From contig CAZQMB010000007.1 of NCBI GenBank assembly GCA_964594365.1, forward strand, positions 12,332 through 76,331: DNA of 64,000 nucleotides, given 5' to 3'. The notes under the pieces are model-generated. The model ran no database searches. It was not told the origin of the DNA and saw only the letters and a list, made by a program, of their open reading frames with translations. The DNA comes from CAIUSP01 sp964594365 (GTDB lineage Bacteria; Actinomycetota; Thermoleophilia; Solirubrobacterales; 70-9). Each line of letters opens with the position of its first letter. The stretch's first letter is position 1. Below are positions 45,261-54,542 of the stretch, in pieces. A program made the position numbers and the translations under genes.

Positions 45261-46990
45261 CGCTTGCGCAACGGCGCGAATGACCTCCAGGGCCGGGTGT
45301 TGGCCACATCGGTCGCCTCCAGCCAACCCCTCCTTGCAGTAGCCACGGCGTAGCGCATGAACTCGAACCCCTCGGTGGAATGGGCGTCGGTGGTGAGGAC
45401 GATCCTCACCCCGGCCTCCGAGGCCAGTCTGGCGTGGCGGTCGGAGAGGTCACGCCGCTTCGGGTTGCCGTTTATCTCCAGCATCGTGCCGGTGCGGGCC
45501 GCAGCCTCGACGACTGCTTCGATGTCGAGCGGATAGGGCTCCCTGTCCAAGAGCAACCTTCCGGTCAGATGTCCGATGCAATCGACCCATGGGTGCTCGC
45601 AGGCGGCGATGATGCGCTCGGTCATCGCCTTCTCGCCCTTGCCGAAGGAGGTATGGACGCTCGCGATCACCCAGTCGAGGTCGGAGAGCAACTCGTCTGA
45701 GTAGTCGAGCGAGCCGTCAGGAAGGATGTTCACCTCCGAGCCGCTGAGGAGCCGGAATCCCTTCGGCGCTTTGGAATTGAACCGCTTGATCTCCGAGATC
45801 CTCTTGCGCAATGCCTTCTCGTCGACGTTGTTCCCGAATCCGTGTGATGCGGAGTGATCGGTGATCGCGAGATACGAGTATCCGAGTGCCTTCGCGGCCT
45901 TGGCCATCTCGGCGAGTTCGTTCTTCCCGTCGGAAAGGGTGGTGTGACTGTGCAGCTCTCCACGGATCTGTCCCAGCTCGATCAGGTCCGGGAGATTGCC
46001 CGCCTCTGCTGCCTCGATCTCCCCCCGTCCCTCACGCAGTTCGGGCTCGATGTATTCGAGACCGAGGAGTTCGTAGACACCGTGCTCGTCGTCGAATCGG
46101 TGGACACGTTTACGCTTCCCGACCTCCGTCACACCGTGCTCGCTGACCGACAGGCCCCGGTCCTGCGCCCGTTCACGGAGTTCGACGTTGTGCTCCATCG
46201 ACCCGGTGAAGTGCTGGAGCAGATTCCCGTACGTCTCGGGCTCGGTAAGCCTGAGATCTACCTGGATGCCCGAGTTGGTGGTCACGCTCGCTCCCGCCTC
46301 TCCGCTGGAATCGACCTTCGACACGAGCGGATGCGAGGTGAAGGCCTCGATCAGGGCTTCGGGCTCGTCGGTGGCGGCAACCAAGTCGAGGTCGTGGCAG
46401 GTATCGGCCCAGCGCCTCACGGATCCCCCGGGCTCGATCCTCCTGCAGCCGTCGATCACGGCGAGATCTTCGATCAGCTGCTCTGCGAGGGGCAGGACCT
46501 TGGAGAGCAACACCCGCCCGCCCGCGTCGCCAGAGGTCTTCTCCATCGCGTCGAGTCCCTCGAGGATGTTGTTCTCGACCTTCTCGCCGAGGCCCTTCAA
46601 TTCACGGATCTGACCCTGCTCGGCCGCGGCCCGGAGGCCGCCGAGATCCTCCACCCCCAGTTCGGTGTGCAGCCTGCTCGCGGTCTTCGATCCGAGACCC
46701 GGAACGCGCGTTACCTCGACGAGTCCCTCGGGGATCTTCTTCTTCAGCTCGTCTGCCGCCGGAATGCTCCCGGTCTCGAGGAGTGCCGTGATCTTCTCGG
46801 CGAGGGTCTTGCCGACACCTGGCAGCTCCTGCAGCCGACCCTCACGGGACATCTGCTCGAGTGACTGAGGCCACTCCGAGACCGTCTTCGCGGCATTCTC
46901 GTAGGCCAGGATCCGGTACCGATCGGCACCATCGAGCTCATAGAGGATCCCGAGTTCCCGCAGGGCTTCGGCTATCTCGGCGTTCGTCAC
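45245..46990 (-). CDS. polX: Family X DNA polymerase with C-terminal PHP domain
   Basis: A 581-residue bacterial/archaeal PolX. HhH motifs near residues 50-130 (LPGVGKTLAEKI, VPGLGSKTASRL) are followed by the polymerase site GGSVRRWADTCHDLDLV near 185 with the metal-binding DLD. The PHP domain has ELHSHTTLSDGKN near 340 and ITDHSAS near 375. It fills gaps in base-excision repair, and the PHP domain gives 3'-5' exonuclease activity. GTG 46990 is preceded by TAGCGT at 7 nt; the frame upstream is antisense to the next gene. Confidence 0.93.
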   Translation of the reverse strand: MTNAEIAEALRELGILYELDGADRYRILAYENAAKTVSEWPQSLEQMSREGRLQELPGVGKTLAEKITALLETGSIPAADELKKKIPEGLVEVTRVPGLGSKTASRLHTELGVEDLGGLRAAAEQGQIRELKGLGEKVENNILEGLDAMEKTSGDAGGRVLLSKVLPLAEQLIEDLAVIDGCRRIEPGGSVRRWADTCHDLDLVAATDEPEALIEAFTSHPLVSKVDSSGEAGASVTTNSGIQVDLRLTEPETYGNLLQHFTGSMEHNVELRERAQDRGLSVSEHGVTEVGKRKRVHRFDDEHGVYELLGLEYIEPELREGRGEIEAAEAGNLPDLIELGQIRGELHSHTTLSDGKNELAEMAKAAKALGYSYLAITDHSASHGFGNNVDEKALRKRISEIKRFNSKAPKGFRLLSGSEVNILPDGSLDYSDELLSDLDWVIASVHTSFGKGEKAMTERIIAACEHPWVDCIGHLTGRLLLDREPYPLDIEAVVEAAARTGTMLEINGNPKRRDLSDRHARLASEAGVRIVLTTDAHSTEGFEFMRYAVATARRGWLEATDVANTRPWRSFAPLRKRHGRA

Positions 46991-46997
46991 CAGCCGA

Positions 46998-47003
46998 ACG
47001 CTA
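46998..47003 (-). promoter_or_regulatory. -10 box TAGCGT, leaderless promoter of polX
   Basis: On the minus strand TAGCGT ends 7 nt before GTG 46990. Confidence 0.5.
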
Positions 47004-47041
47004 CCGACGCCTCCACCCGGGGTCAGGGGTGATGAGGCGGG

Positions 47042-47047
47042 TAGGAT
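47042..47047 (+). promoter_or_regulatory. -10 box TAGGAT, leaderless promoter
   Basis: TAGGAT ends 6 nt before GTG 47054 of the mannosyltransferase gene. It is paired with the polX promoter in a 63-bp divergent region. Confidence 0.55.
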
Positions 47048-47053
47048 CGCGCC

Positions 47054-47797
47054 GTGGCCGAACAACGAGCAGCGGATGTCTGGGTCGTGCTCCCGACCTA
47101 CGACGAAGCGGAAAACCTGGAGAAGATCGTCCCGGCGATAGCGGAGCGTCTCCCGGACGCACATCGCATCCTGGTGGTCGACGACAACTCCCCCGACGGT
47201 ACCGGTGAGATCGCCGACCGTCTGGCAGCGGAGCGCGGGGATCTCGCGGTGATCCACCGGCCGGGAAAAGAGGGAATCGGACCTGCCTATCTCGCGGGGT
47301 TCGCCCGCGCCTTGGAGGGTGGGGCCAAGACGGTGGTTCAGATGGATGCAGACTTCTCGCACGACCCGGCCTACCTGCCGGAGCTGATCGCCGCGACGCG
47401 ACAGGCCGACCTGGCGATCGGTTCGCGTTACGTGCGCGGGGGAGGCGTGGAGAACTGGGGCGCGATGCGGCGGGCGATCAGCAAGGGCGGCAGCACCTAC
47501 GCGCGCAAGGTGCTCGGCGTAGGAGTTCGCGACCTCACTGGTGGTTTCAAGGCCTGGCGCAGCGAGGCGCTCTCGCGAATCGACCTCGATCGGGTCGCAA
47601 CCCGTGGGTATGCGTTCCAGGTCGAGATGACCTATCGGGCGCTCTGCTCGGGTATGAAGGTGGTCGAGGTACCGATCGTGTTCAAGGACCGCGATCTGGG
47701 AGCGTCGAAGATGAGCCGCTCGATCTTCCTCGAGGCGATCTGGAGGGTCCCCGCGATGCGGTTCGGACCGAACGCAGCCAGCCGCAAGGGCATCTGA
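47054..47797 (+). CDS. Polyprenol-phosphate mannose synthase (GT2, DPM1/Ppm-like)
   Basis: A 247-residue GT-A glycosyltransferase that transfers mannose from GDP-mannose to a polyprenyl phosphate at the membrane face. VVLPTYDEAENLEKIVP near residue 10, VVDDNSPDGTGE near 39, the DXD-type MDADFSHDP near 95 and GSRYVRGGGVENWG near 122 are typical. Like other single-domain bacterial enzymes it has no transmembrane segments. Its product would feed lipoglycan synthesis or protein mannosylation. GTG start by leaderless spacing. Confidence 0.9.
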   Translation: MAEQRAADVWVVLPTYDEAENLEKIVPAIAERLPDAHRILVVDDNSPDGTGEIADRLAAERGDLAVIHRPGKEGIGPAYLAGFARALEGGAKTVVQMDADFSHDPAYLPELIAATRQADLAIGSRYVRGGGVENWGAMRRAISKGGSTYARKVLGVGVRDLTGGFKAWRSEALSRIDLDRVATRGYAFQVEMTYRALCSGMKVVEVPIVFKDRDLGASKMSRSIFLEAIWRVPAMRFGPNAASRKGI

Positions 47798-47802
47798 ACA
47801 GG

Positions 47803-47831
47803 GTCTTTACTATACTTTTTGAAGTAAAGAC
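47803..47831. promoter_or_regulatory. AT-rich palindromic operator overlapping a -10 box, upstream of thioredoxin
   Basis: GTCTTTACT-N11-AGTAAAGAC is a perfect 9-bp inverted repeat. Inside it lies a second palindrome TACTT-N4-AAGTA (47813-47826) and a consensus -10 TATACT (47811-47816). The region is strikingly AT-rich for this genome. It is not followed by a T-run, so it is more likely a repressor site than a terminator. It is 90 nt upstream of the trx start. Confidence 0.6.
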
Positions 47832-47921
47832 GGTTGGTCAGGGCGTGGCACGACCGCTGCCCCGTCTGCTTTGCTTTCTCACTCCAACCGACCGCGAACC
47901 AGAAAGAGACAGGAGGAAACA

Positions 47922-48251
47922 GTGGCTGGAAAACTTGATGACGTATCCGATGGCGACTTCCAGGCGAAGGTGCTCGACGCCGAGGGTCCCGTGCTGGTGG
48001 ATTTCTGGGCTCCATGGTGCGGGCCCTGCAGGGCGGTGCTCCCCGTTCTCGAGGAGATCGACGGCGAACGCGACGACCTGACCATCCTCAGCCTCAACAC
48101 CGATGAGAATCAGGAGACGGCCGGGAAGTACGAGGTCCTCTCGATCCCGACGATGATCCTGTTCAAGGGCGGCGAAGTGGCCAAGCGGGTCGTCGGCGCG
48201 ATGCCGAAGGCGCGGCTGGAAGCCGAGCTGGACCCCGCTCTGTCGTCCTGA
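47922..48251 (+). CDS. trxA: Thioredoxin
   Basis: A 109-residue thioredoxin with the active site WCGPC at residues 32-36 and the cis-proline in SIPTMILFKGGE near 79. It reduces disulfides and is the electron donor for the APS reductase type encoded at 1127. GTG 47922 follows a strong ribosome site (AGGAGG), so this mRNA has a leader, unlike most genes here. The leader region holds the AT-rich palindrome. It converges on ileS. Confidence 0.92.
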   Translation: MAGKLDDVSDGDFQAKVLDAEGPVLVDFWAPWCGPCRAVLPVLEEIDGERDDLTILSLNTDENQETAGKYEVLSIPTMILFKGGEVAKRVVGAMPKARLEAELDPALSS

Positions 48252-48261
48252 TCGGGCGGCT

Positions 48262-51200
48262 CTAGTCGGTGGTGATGCGCTGGACCTCGAGCACCAGCTC
48301 GCGGTCCTCGATCTTCACCGTGGTGCTACTGGCTCCGGGGCTCCAGCCGATCTGCTCGCTGAGAGTCTCGGACGTTATGTAGTCGGTGTGCTTGCGGGCG
48401 GCCGCGATCAGGTCTGCATCGCCTCCGAGATCGAGTTTGATCCGGTCCGATACCTCGAACCCGGCTTCCTTCCGCGCGTTCTGCACGGCGCGCACGATCT
48501 CACGGGCCTGACCTTCCGAGAGCAACTCGTCGTCGAGTTCGACCGAAAGCGCGACCGCATGACCTGACGAAGCTTCGACCTCGTAGCCATCTAGAGGCTC
48601 CATCGCCAAGTCGAGATCCTCGGCCAGCAGCTCGTGCTCCTTGCCCTCGATCGAGATCCCTACCTGACCCCCACCCTCCATCACGCGAGAGACGACCGCG
48701 GGGTCGAGAGCCTCGACTGCTGCTGCGACCAGTGGCATCTCCTTCCCGAAGCGAGGGCCGAGGCTCCTGTAGTTCGGTTTGACTCGGTAGGACACCAGGT
48801 CCGTTGCGTCGGAGACGAAGTCGATCTCCTTCACGTTGAGCTCTGAGGCAACGAGGCTCTCGAGCCTCTCAACCGCCGCCCGCTCCTCGTCATTGGCGAC
48901 GACGATGGCTCGGCGAAGTGGCTGACGGATCTTCACCTTCGCCTGGGCGCGCGCAGCCCGCCCGAGCTCGACCGTGCGGTGTACGGCGGACATCGATGTC
49001 TCGAGATCGTGATCGACCCGCGTCTGGTCCGCCTCGGGGAAGTCGCAGAGATGGACCGAATCGGGTTGCTCGCCGAAGTCTCCTCGTGCGCCCCCGACGA
49101 GGTTCGAGTAGATCTCGTCCGCCACGAACGGGGTGAATGGTGCGAGCAGCTTCGCGACCTGGACCAGACAGTGGCGAAGGGTGGCGAATGCCTCCGAATC
49201 CCCCTCCCAGAATCTCGACCTGCAGAGCCGGACGTACCAGTTCGAGAGATCGTCGGTGAAGGTGGAAATCTCCCTGCCGGCGGTGGTGCAGTCGAACCCG
49301 TCCATCTGCTCGGATACCGCTGCGACGGTTCCCTGGAGGCGGGAGAGGATCCAGCGATCGAGTTCGTCGGCGGGATCGTCGGGCGCATCGGGCGAAGAGG
49401 CGGAGTCGAGTTCCTCCGTATTCGCATAGAGGACCCAGAAGGAGTAGGTGTTCCAGAGGGTGAGCAGGAACTGTCGCATCGACTCACCGACCGCCTCCGA
49501 TGAGAACCGGTAGCCCGACCAGGGCTGCTGCGAGGTCAGGTAGTACCAGCGCAGAGCGTCGGCTCCATGCGAGTCGATCACCTCCTGAGGCGAAACCACG
49601 TTGCCTTTGCTCTTGGACATCTTCTGGCCGTCCCCGTCGAGGATCAGGCCGAGGCAGACACAGTTGAGGTAGCTGGTCCGATCGAACAACTGGACGGACT
49701 CGGCGAGCAGGGTGTAGAACCAGCCACGCGTCTGGTCGATCGCCTCGCAGATGAAATCCGCGGGAAAGCGCTCCTCGAAGACCTCACGATTCTCGAACGG
49801 GTAGTGGTACTGCGCCCACGGCATCGAGCCCGAGTCGAACCAGGTATCTATCACCGCCGGTGACCGGACCATCCGACCGCCGCAACCATCGGCCGGACAG
49901 TCCAGCTCGACCTCGTCGATATACGGTCGGTGCAGGTCGTCAGGAACCTCGCCACCGTGCTTGACGAGATCCTCGCGCGAGCCGATGCAGACCGTTTGAT
50001 CGCATCCATCCGACTCGCAACGCCAGATCGGCAGCGGGGTGCCCCAGTAGCGGTCGCGGGAGAGGGCCCAGTCCACGTTCCCCTCGAGCCAGCGACCGAA
50101 ACGTCCGTCTCTGATGTGGTCAGGGTGCCAGCCGATCTCCTTGTTCGCCTCGAGCATCCGGTCGCGAGCATCAGAGGTCCTGACGTACCAACTCGACTTG
50201 GCGTAGTAGAGGAGGGGCGTGTCACAGCGCCAGCAGTGCGGGTAGGAATGGAGGTATGCCTCGGATCTGAACAGTGATCCCGACTCGTCCAGGGCGGTCA
50301 CGATGTCGCGATCAGCCTCCTTGACGAATCTGCCTTCGTACTCCCCGACCGAACTGTCGAACCTGCCGTCGAGACCGACCGGGTTGATCAGGGCGAGATC
50401 ATGATCCTGCCCGAATCTGAAGTCGTCCTCTCCGAAGGCGAGAGCCGTGTGGACCATCCCCGTCCCCTCGTCGGTGGTCACGAAGGAAGCCTCCAGCGCC
50501 TTGTGGCCATTGGGGCCGAAGTCGTCGAGGTACGGGAACGGCGGCAGGTACCGGGTGCCGGCCAGATCGGAGCCCTCGAACCGATCGAGAACCTCGGCTC
50601 CTTCTCCCAGCACCTGCTCGACCCTCTCGGCCGCGAGGATCAATACCCCGTCACCGTCCGCGGGAACAACTCGGACGTATTCGATCCCTTCTCCGATCGC
50701 CACAGCCGCATTGGACAGGAGAGTCCAGGGAGTGGTCGTCCAGACCAGGAGTGAGTCGCCCGCCTGGGCCCTCGATGCGCCGGGCTCGCTCACCTCGAAC
50801 TTGACGTACGCCGAGAGATCCTCGACCTCCCGGTAGCCGAGAGCGACCTCGTGAGACGACAACGCCGTGCCGCAGCGCGGGCAGTAGGGGACCACCTTGT
50901 GCCCCTCGTAGAGCGAGTCGGCATTCCACATCTGCGAGATCGCCCACCAGACGGACTCGATGTAGTCGTCGTCCATGGTCACGTAGGGATCGTCGAGATC
51001 GATCCAGAACCCGATTCTCTCGGTTAGGCCGTTCCAGTCCTCCACATAACGGAAGACCGAGTCACGGCAACGGGCGTTGAACTCGGCGATCCCGTACTCC
51101 TCGATCTCGTCCTTGGACGAGATGCCGAGTTCCTTCTCGACCTCCAACTCGACCGGTAGGCCGTGACAGTCCCAGCCAGCCTTGCGGGGTACGTAGTGCC

Positions 51201-51432
51201 CCTTCATCGCCTTGTAGCGCGGATAGACGTCTTTGAAGACCCGTGAGAGGACGTGGTGCGAGCCGGGCTTGCCGTTGGCCGTGGGAGGCCCCTCGTAGAA
51301 ACTCCAGAGCGGCGCATCCTCCCGCTGAGTGAGAGAGCGCTCGAAGACCTTACGCTCGCGCCAATCAGCGAGCACGCGCTCCTCCATCTCGGGGAAGTTC
51401 TGATTTGGGGCTACAGCCCGGAAATTCGTCAT
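48262..51432 (-). CDS. ileS: Isoleucyl-tRNA synthetase, long (type 2-like)
   Basis: A 1056-residue class I synthetase. The HIGH-equivalent GKPGSHHVLSRVFKD lies near residue 57, the editing domain at about 190-390, and QKMSKSKGNVV near 595. The length, the motif spacing and the absence of the usual C-terminal zinc finger match the eukaryote-like type 2 enzymes, which are often less sensitive to mupirocin. ATG 51432 with TAGAAT ending 9 nt upstream. Monocistronic, convergent with trxA. Confidence 0.96.
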   Translation of the reverse strand: MTNFRAVAPNQNFPEMEERVLADWRERKVFERSLTQREDAPLWSFYEGPPTANGKPGSHHVLSRVFKDVYPRYKAMKGHYVPRKAGWDCHGLPVELEVEKELGISSKDEIEEYGIAEFNARCRDSVFRYVEDWNGLTERIGFWIDLDDPYVTMDDDYIESVWWAISQMWNADSLYEGHKVVPYCPRCGTALSSHEVALGYREVEDLSAYVKFEVSEPGASRAQAGDSLLVWTTTPWTLLSNAAVAIGEGIEYVRVVPADGDGVLILAAERVEQVLGEGAEVLDRFEGSDLAGTRYLPPFPYLDDFGPNGHKALEASFVTTDEGTGMVHTALAFGEDDFRFGQDHDLALINPVGLDGRFDSSVGEYEGRFVKEADRDIVTALDESGSLFRSEAYLHSYPHCWRCDTPLLYYAKSSWYVRTSDARDRMLEANKEIGWHPDHIRDGRFGRWLEGNVDWALSRDRYWGTPLPIWRCESDGCDQTVCIGSREDLVKHGGEVPDDLHRPYIDEVELDCPADGCGGRMVRSPAVIDTWFDSGSMPWAQYHYPFENREVFEERFPADFICEAIDQTRGWFYTLLAESVQLFDRTSYLNCVCLGLILDGDGQKMSKSKGNVVSPQEVIDSHGADALRWYYLTSQQPWSGYRFSSEAVGESMRQFLLTLWNTYSFWVLYANTEELDSASSPDAPDDPADELDRWILSRLQGTVAAVSEQMDGFDCTTAGREISTFTDDLSNWYVRLCRSRFWEGDSEAFATLRHCLVQVAKLLAPFTPFVADEIYSNLVGGARGDFGEQPDSVHLCDFPEADQTRVDHDLETSMSAVHRTVELGRAARAQAKVKIRQPLRRAIVVANDEERAAVERLESLVASELNVKEIDFVSDATDLVSYRVKPNYRSLGPRFGKEMPLVAAAVEALDPAVVSRVMEGGGQVGISIEGKEHELLAEDLDLAMEPLDGYEVEASSGHAVALSVELDDELLSEGQAREIVRAVQNARKEAGFEVSDRIKLDLGGDADLIAAARKHTDYITSETLSEQIGWSPGASSTTVKIEDRELVLEVQRITTD

Positions 51433-51503
51433 CGCCGGGCGATTCTACGGTCGGGACCTGCCATCGGCGGGGCTCCCTGCCCCGTCACGGATCCCGACTG
51501 GGG

Positions 51504-51953
51504 TCAGGCTGCCCGGTCGAGCTTGCGGCAGATCTCGGCCAACTGACGCTTCTCGTCGTCATCGAGCACACCGAACGCCTCCGTTACCCGTTGCGCATGA
51601 GCCGGGAACGCATGTGTGACCAGATTCCTTCCGGCCTCGGTCAACGCGACCGAGACGGCGCGGCGGTCGGACTCCAGTCGCGCTCGCACCACGAAACCCT
51701 TGCCCTCGAGCGTGTCGAGTACCTCAGTGGCGGTCGCTTTGGACGCATTGAGACGCCGACGGATCGCACGAAGTTCCATCTCGTCGCCGCCGCCGACGAG
51801 CAGAACCAACATCGAGAACCCCGTCGCCGACACACCGATGCGATCGAGGTCGGCGGCAAGACGACGTGAAACCGTCGCCTCCGCACGAACCAGTGCTTCC
51901 ATGGCTCGGTGCGCGAGTGGGTCGATTGCCCTTAGAGGCGTCGCCTCGCTCAC
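51504..51953 (-). CDS. MarR-family transcriptional regulator
   Basis: A 149-residue winged-helix protein. The recognition region MELRAIRRRLNASKATATEVLDTLE is split around residues 60-84 and the wing is VVRARLESDRRAVSVALTEAG. GTG 51953 lies 8 nt after TAGTTT; the upstream open frame to 52151 is antisense to the lipoprotein gene and is rejected. It is divergent from the lipoprotein across 49 bp, so it may regulate that gene and itself. No cysteine sensor is evident in the core. Confidence 0.86.
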   Translation of the reverse strand: MSEATPLRAIDPLAHRAMEALVRAEATVSRRLAADLDRIGVSATGFSMLVLLVGGGDEMELRAIRRRLNASKATATEVLDTLEGKGFVVRARLESDRRAVSVALTEAGRNLVTHAFPAHAQRVTEAFGVLDDDEKRQLAEICRKLDRAA

Positions 51954-51961
51954 AAGAGTGG

Positions 51962-51967
51962 AAACTA
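51962..51967 (-). promoter_or_regulatory. -10 box TAGTTT, near-leaderless promoter of marR
   Basis: On the minus strand TAGTTT ends 8 nt before GTG 51953. Confidence 0.5.
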
Positions 51968-51989
51968 GGGGCCGCGGCGGACGAAACCC

Positions 51990-51995
51990 TAGGAT
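51990..51995 (+). promoter_or_regulatory. -10 box TAGGAT, leaderless promoter of lipoprotein gene
   Basis: TAGGAT ends 7 nt before GTG 52003. Confidence 0.55.
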
Positions 51996-52002
51996 TGACT
52001 CA

Positions 52003-52518
52003 GTGAAGCCCCTGATCAGCAGCCGCAGCCGCCCAAGGATCGCTCCCATGGCCACCTTGGCCGCCCTGGTGATCACCTGCGCGATCGCGGTCACGGGATG
52101 CGCGAGATCGAGTGACCCGGAGATCGCACCGCTCGCCTGCCTCTCAGGCACGGAGGCCTACTTGACAGCGCTTGAGGGAGCGCCCGGTCGGGTGGAGATG
52201 GATGACGGAACCAGGATCTCCGAGTGTCTGCCAGCTCAGCAGCCCGGGGGCGAGATGGCGACCGTCGGCTCCGATCTGGTTGCCGCCGCCACCACCCTCA
52301 ACGCCGACGCCCTCGAAGACCCGGCCGGACCGTGGTCGTTGCGCGCTGGCTATCTGCTCGGCGCGGTCGAGAGGGCGGCCGGGTCGACCAACGGGATCCA
52401 CAGCGACCTCGTGCGCCGGGTCAACACGGCGGCCCGTTACGTACCGCCTGGAGATGACCCCGAGGTACTGATGCCCGGATTCGAGCGAGGCCTCGAAGCG
52501 GGAAAGGCCCGTGGCTAG
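52003..52518 (+). CDS. Putative lipoprotein
   Basis: A 171-residue protein with an arginine-rich n-region, a hydrophobic stretch (MATLAALVITCAIAV) and a lipobox VTGC with the modified cysteine near residue 33. The mature part (SGTEAYLTALEGAP..., RAGYLLGAVERAAGST) is helical and matches nothing I recognise. Expected to be anchored on the outer face of the membrane. GTG start by leaderless spacing. Divergent from the MarR gene and 13 nt upstream of fumC, which has its own promoter-like box. Confidence 0.75.
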   Translation: MKPLISSRSRPRIAPMATLAALVITCAIAVTGCARSSDPEIAPLACLSGTEAYLTALEGAPGRVEMDDGTRISECLPAQQPGGEMATVGSDLVAAATTLNADALEDPAGPWSLRAGYLLGAVERAAGSTNGIHSDLVRRVNTAARYVPPGDDPEVLMPGFERGLEAGKARG

Positions 52519-52519
52519 A

Positions 52520-52525
52520 TAGCCT
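52520..52525 (+). promoter_or_regulatory. -10 box TAGCCT, leaderless promoter of fumC
   Basis: TAGCCT ends 6 nt before ATG 52532. It overlaps the region directly after the lipoprotein stop. Confidence 0.5.
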
Positions 52526-52531
52526 GCAGGC

Positions 52532-53848
52532 ATGAGTCCAGACCAACTCTGGGGCGGCGAAACCACCAAGGCCGTCGAGAACTTCAAGATCTCGGGGGCC
52601 CCCATACCCCCACCGGTGATCCACTGGCTCGGTCGGATCAAGGCGGCTGCAGCCCGGGCCAACGGCGAGATCGGGGGACTCGATCCGAAACTCGCCGAGA
52701 AGATCGCCAAGGCAGCCGACGAGGTGGCGGCGGGCAAGCACGATGACCAGTTCCCCGTGGATGTCTTCCAGACCGGCTCCGGGACCTCCTCGAACATGAA
52801 CGCCAACGAGGTGATCGCGGCGCTTGCCGACGACGGCGCCCACGCGAACGACCACGTGAACATGGGTCAGTCGTCGAACGACGTCTTCCCCTCCGCAGTG
52901 CACCTGGCCGCGCTCCAAGAGGCCCACGACAACCTGATCCCGGCGGTCGAGGAACTGACCGCGTCGCTCGAGAAGAAGGCCGGGGAGTTCGCGGACGTGG
53001 TCAAGGCGGGCCGCACCCACCTGATGGATGCGGTGCCGGTGACTCTCGGGCAGGAGTTCTCTGGCTTCGCTGCGCAGACCAGACTCGGAGCCGAACGGAT
53101 CAAGGACACATTCGGGCGGGTCGGGCAGATTCCGTTGGGTGGCACGGCAACCGGAACCGGACTCAACACCCATCACGAGTTCGCCGGGAAGGTACGCGAG
53201 CTGCTCTCCAGCGAAACCGGACTGGAGATCCTCGCTCCCGCCGATCCCTTCGAGGCCCAGGGAAACCGGGACGCCCTGGTCGAGATGTCAGGCGCCCTCA
53301 AGACCCTCGCCGTATCGCTGATCAAGATCGCGAACGACCTCGCGTTGATGGGATCCGGACCGAGAGCCGGTCTCGCGGAACTCCTCCTGCCAGAGCTCCA
53401 GAAGGGCTCTTCGATCATGCCGGGGAAGGTCAACCCCGTGATCCCCGAAGTGGTCATCCAGGTGGGGGATCAGGTGATCGGAAACGATGCGGCGATCACG
53501 CTCGCCGGTTCCCAGGGGCAATTCGAGTTGAACGTCAGAGTTCCATTGATCGCGAGGAACCTCCTCGATTCGATCAACCTCCTGACCGGCGCCTGCAAGG
53601 CACTCGACGAGAAGGTGATCCAGGGAGTCGAGCCGAATCTCGAGATGCTGGACCGACACGCCGAGTCGACGCTGGCCACGGCGACCGCTCTGAACCCGCA
53701 CATCGGCTACGACAAGGCCGCTGAGGTCGTCAAGGAAGCCGCCTCCTCGGGACGCACCCTTCGCGAGGTCGCGATCGAGCTCGGGGTCGACGAATCGGTA
53801 CTGGACGAGGCGCTGAACCACCGCAAGCTCGCTCGTCCGCACGACTAG
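52532..53848 (+). CDS. fumC: Class II fumarate hydratase
   Basis: A 438-residue fumarase/aspartase superfamily enzyme. TGSGTSSNMNANEV near residue 80, GRTHLMDAVPVTLGQE near 160 and the signature GSSIMPGKVNP near 290 are present. It hydrates fumarate to malate in the TCA cycle and needs no iron. At 438 residues it is slightly shorter than E. coli FumC because the N-terminus is short; class identity is clear. Aspartase is the alternative but less likely. Confidence 0.9.
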   Translation: MSPDQLWGGETTKAVENFKISGAPIPPPVIHWLGRIKAAAARANGEIGGLDPKLAEKIAKAADEVAAGKHDDQFPVDVFQTGSGTSSNMNANEVIAALADDGAHANDHVNMGQSSNDVFPSAVHLAALQEAHDNLIPAVEELTASLEKKAGEFADVVKAGRTHLMDAVPVTLGQEFSGFAAQTRLGAERIKDTFGRVGQIPLGGTATGTGLNTHHEFAGKVRELLSSETGLEILAPADPFEAQGNRDALVEMSGALKTLAVSLIKIANDLALMGSGPRAGLAELLLPELQKGSSIMPGKVNPVIPEVVIQVGDQVIGNDAAITLAGSQGQFELNVRVPLIARNLLDSINLLTGACKALDEKVIQGVEPNLEMLDRHAESTLATATALNPHIGYDKAAEVVKEAASSGRTLREVAIELGVDESVLDEALNHRKLARPHD

Positions 53849-53862
53849 ACAAACCAGGCCGC

Positions 53863-54411
53863 ATGCCAGCAGCAGACTGGATCGAGCAGCCGACAGTCGA
53901 AACGGTTCATCAATGCGTCGTGAACGAGACTGCAGAAGAGACGCTGGCAGGGGCACTTTCTGCTCCTATCGCCATGGACCCGCTCACCTGGTCACTCCTT
54001 GCGGCGCGCGGGCTCGACCCGCGACGAAGTATCGAAGAGTTCATCCGGGCGGATACCGGCATGCTGGTGCTGAGACATGATCCGACAGAGTTCGTCGGCG
54101 GTACGGCGGCAAAGGTCTGGCTGCCGAGGGGTGGAACTCCGAAACTCCAAGACCCGGCAGGCTGGACGACTTGGCGTGAGCCAGGAACCGTCAAGGCGGT
54201 CGGCACACTCATCACCGAGCCGCTCCCCGATAGCGAGCTGGGGCCGCGCTGCCGCCTGATCACCGAAACACAGGTTGAAGCGATAGATGAGTCGGCGCAG
54301 TTGAGATTCAATCTCTACTGGACCGCAATCTCCCCGCTCTCGGCCTTGATCAGGAGACGCTGGCTCAGTGCAATCAAGAAGCGAGTAGAAGAGCGGCGCG
54401 CAAGATGCTGA
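53863..54411 (+). CDS. SRPBCC/DUF2867-like protein
   Basis: A 182-residue soluble protein. The C-terminal pattern RFNLYWTAISPLSALIRRRWLSAIKK (split about 148-173) is typical of DUF2867/SRPBCC-like proteins, whose members bind hydrophobic ligands. No catalytic residues can be assigned. It starts 15 nt after fumC and may be cotranscribed. The rhodopsin gene follows after 131 nt. Confidence 0.65.
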   Translation: MPAADWIEQPTVETVHQCVVNETAEETLAGALSAPIAMDPLTWSLLAARGLDPRRSIEEFIRADTGMLVLRHDPTEFVGGTAAKVWLPRGGTPKLQDPAGWTTWREPGTVKAVGTLITEPLPDSELGPRCRLITETQVEAIDESAQLRFNLYWTAISPLSALIRRRWLSAIKKRVEERRARC

Positions 54412-54542
54412 ACTGGCCTCCGTTGTGTGACCTGTAGTTGCCTCAGGCACGGAAGAGGTCAAATCGGCGGCGAGCGGGGCAACTTGCCTCTGCCCGCGCT
54501 AATAAGATGGTGAGGTCAGTCCATTCCCTACAAGGAGGATGA

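Noticed and set aside
47803..47831. Terminator for the mannosyltransferase gene
   Set aside because: The inverted repeat has no T-run after it and contains a consensus -10 box, so an operator is favoured.
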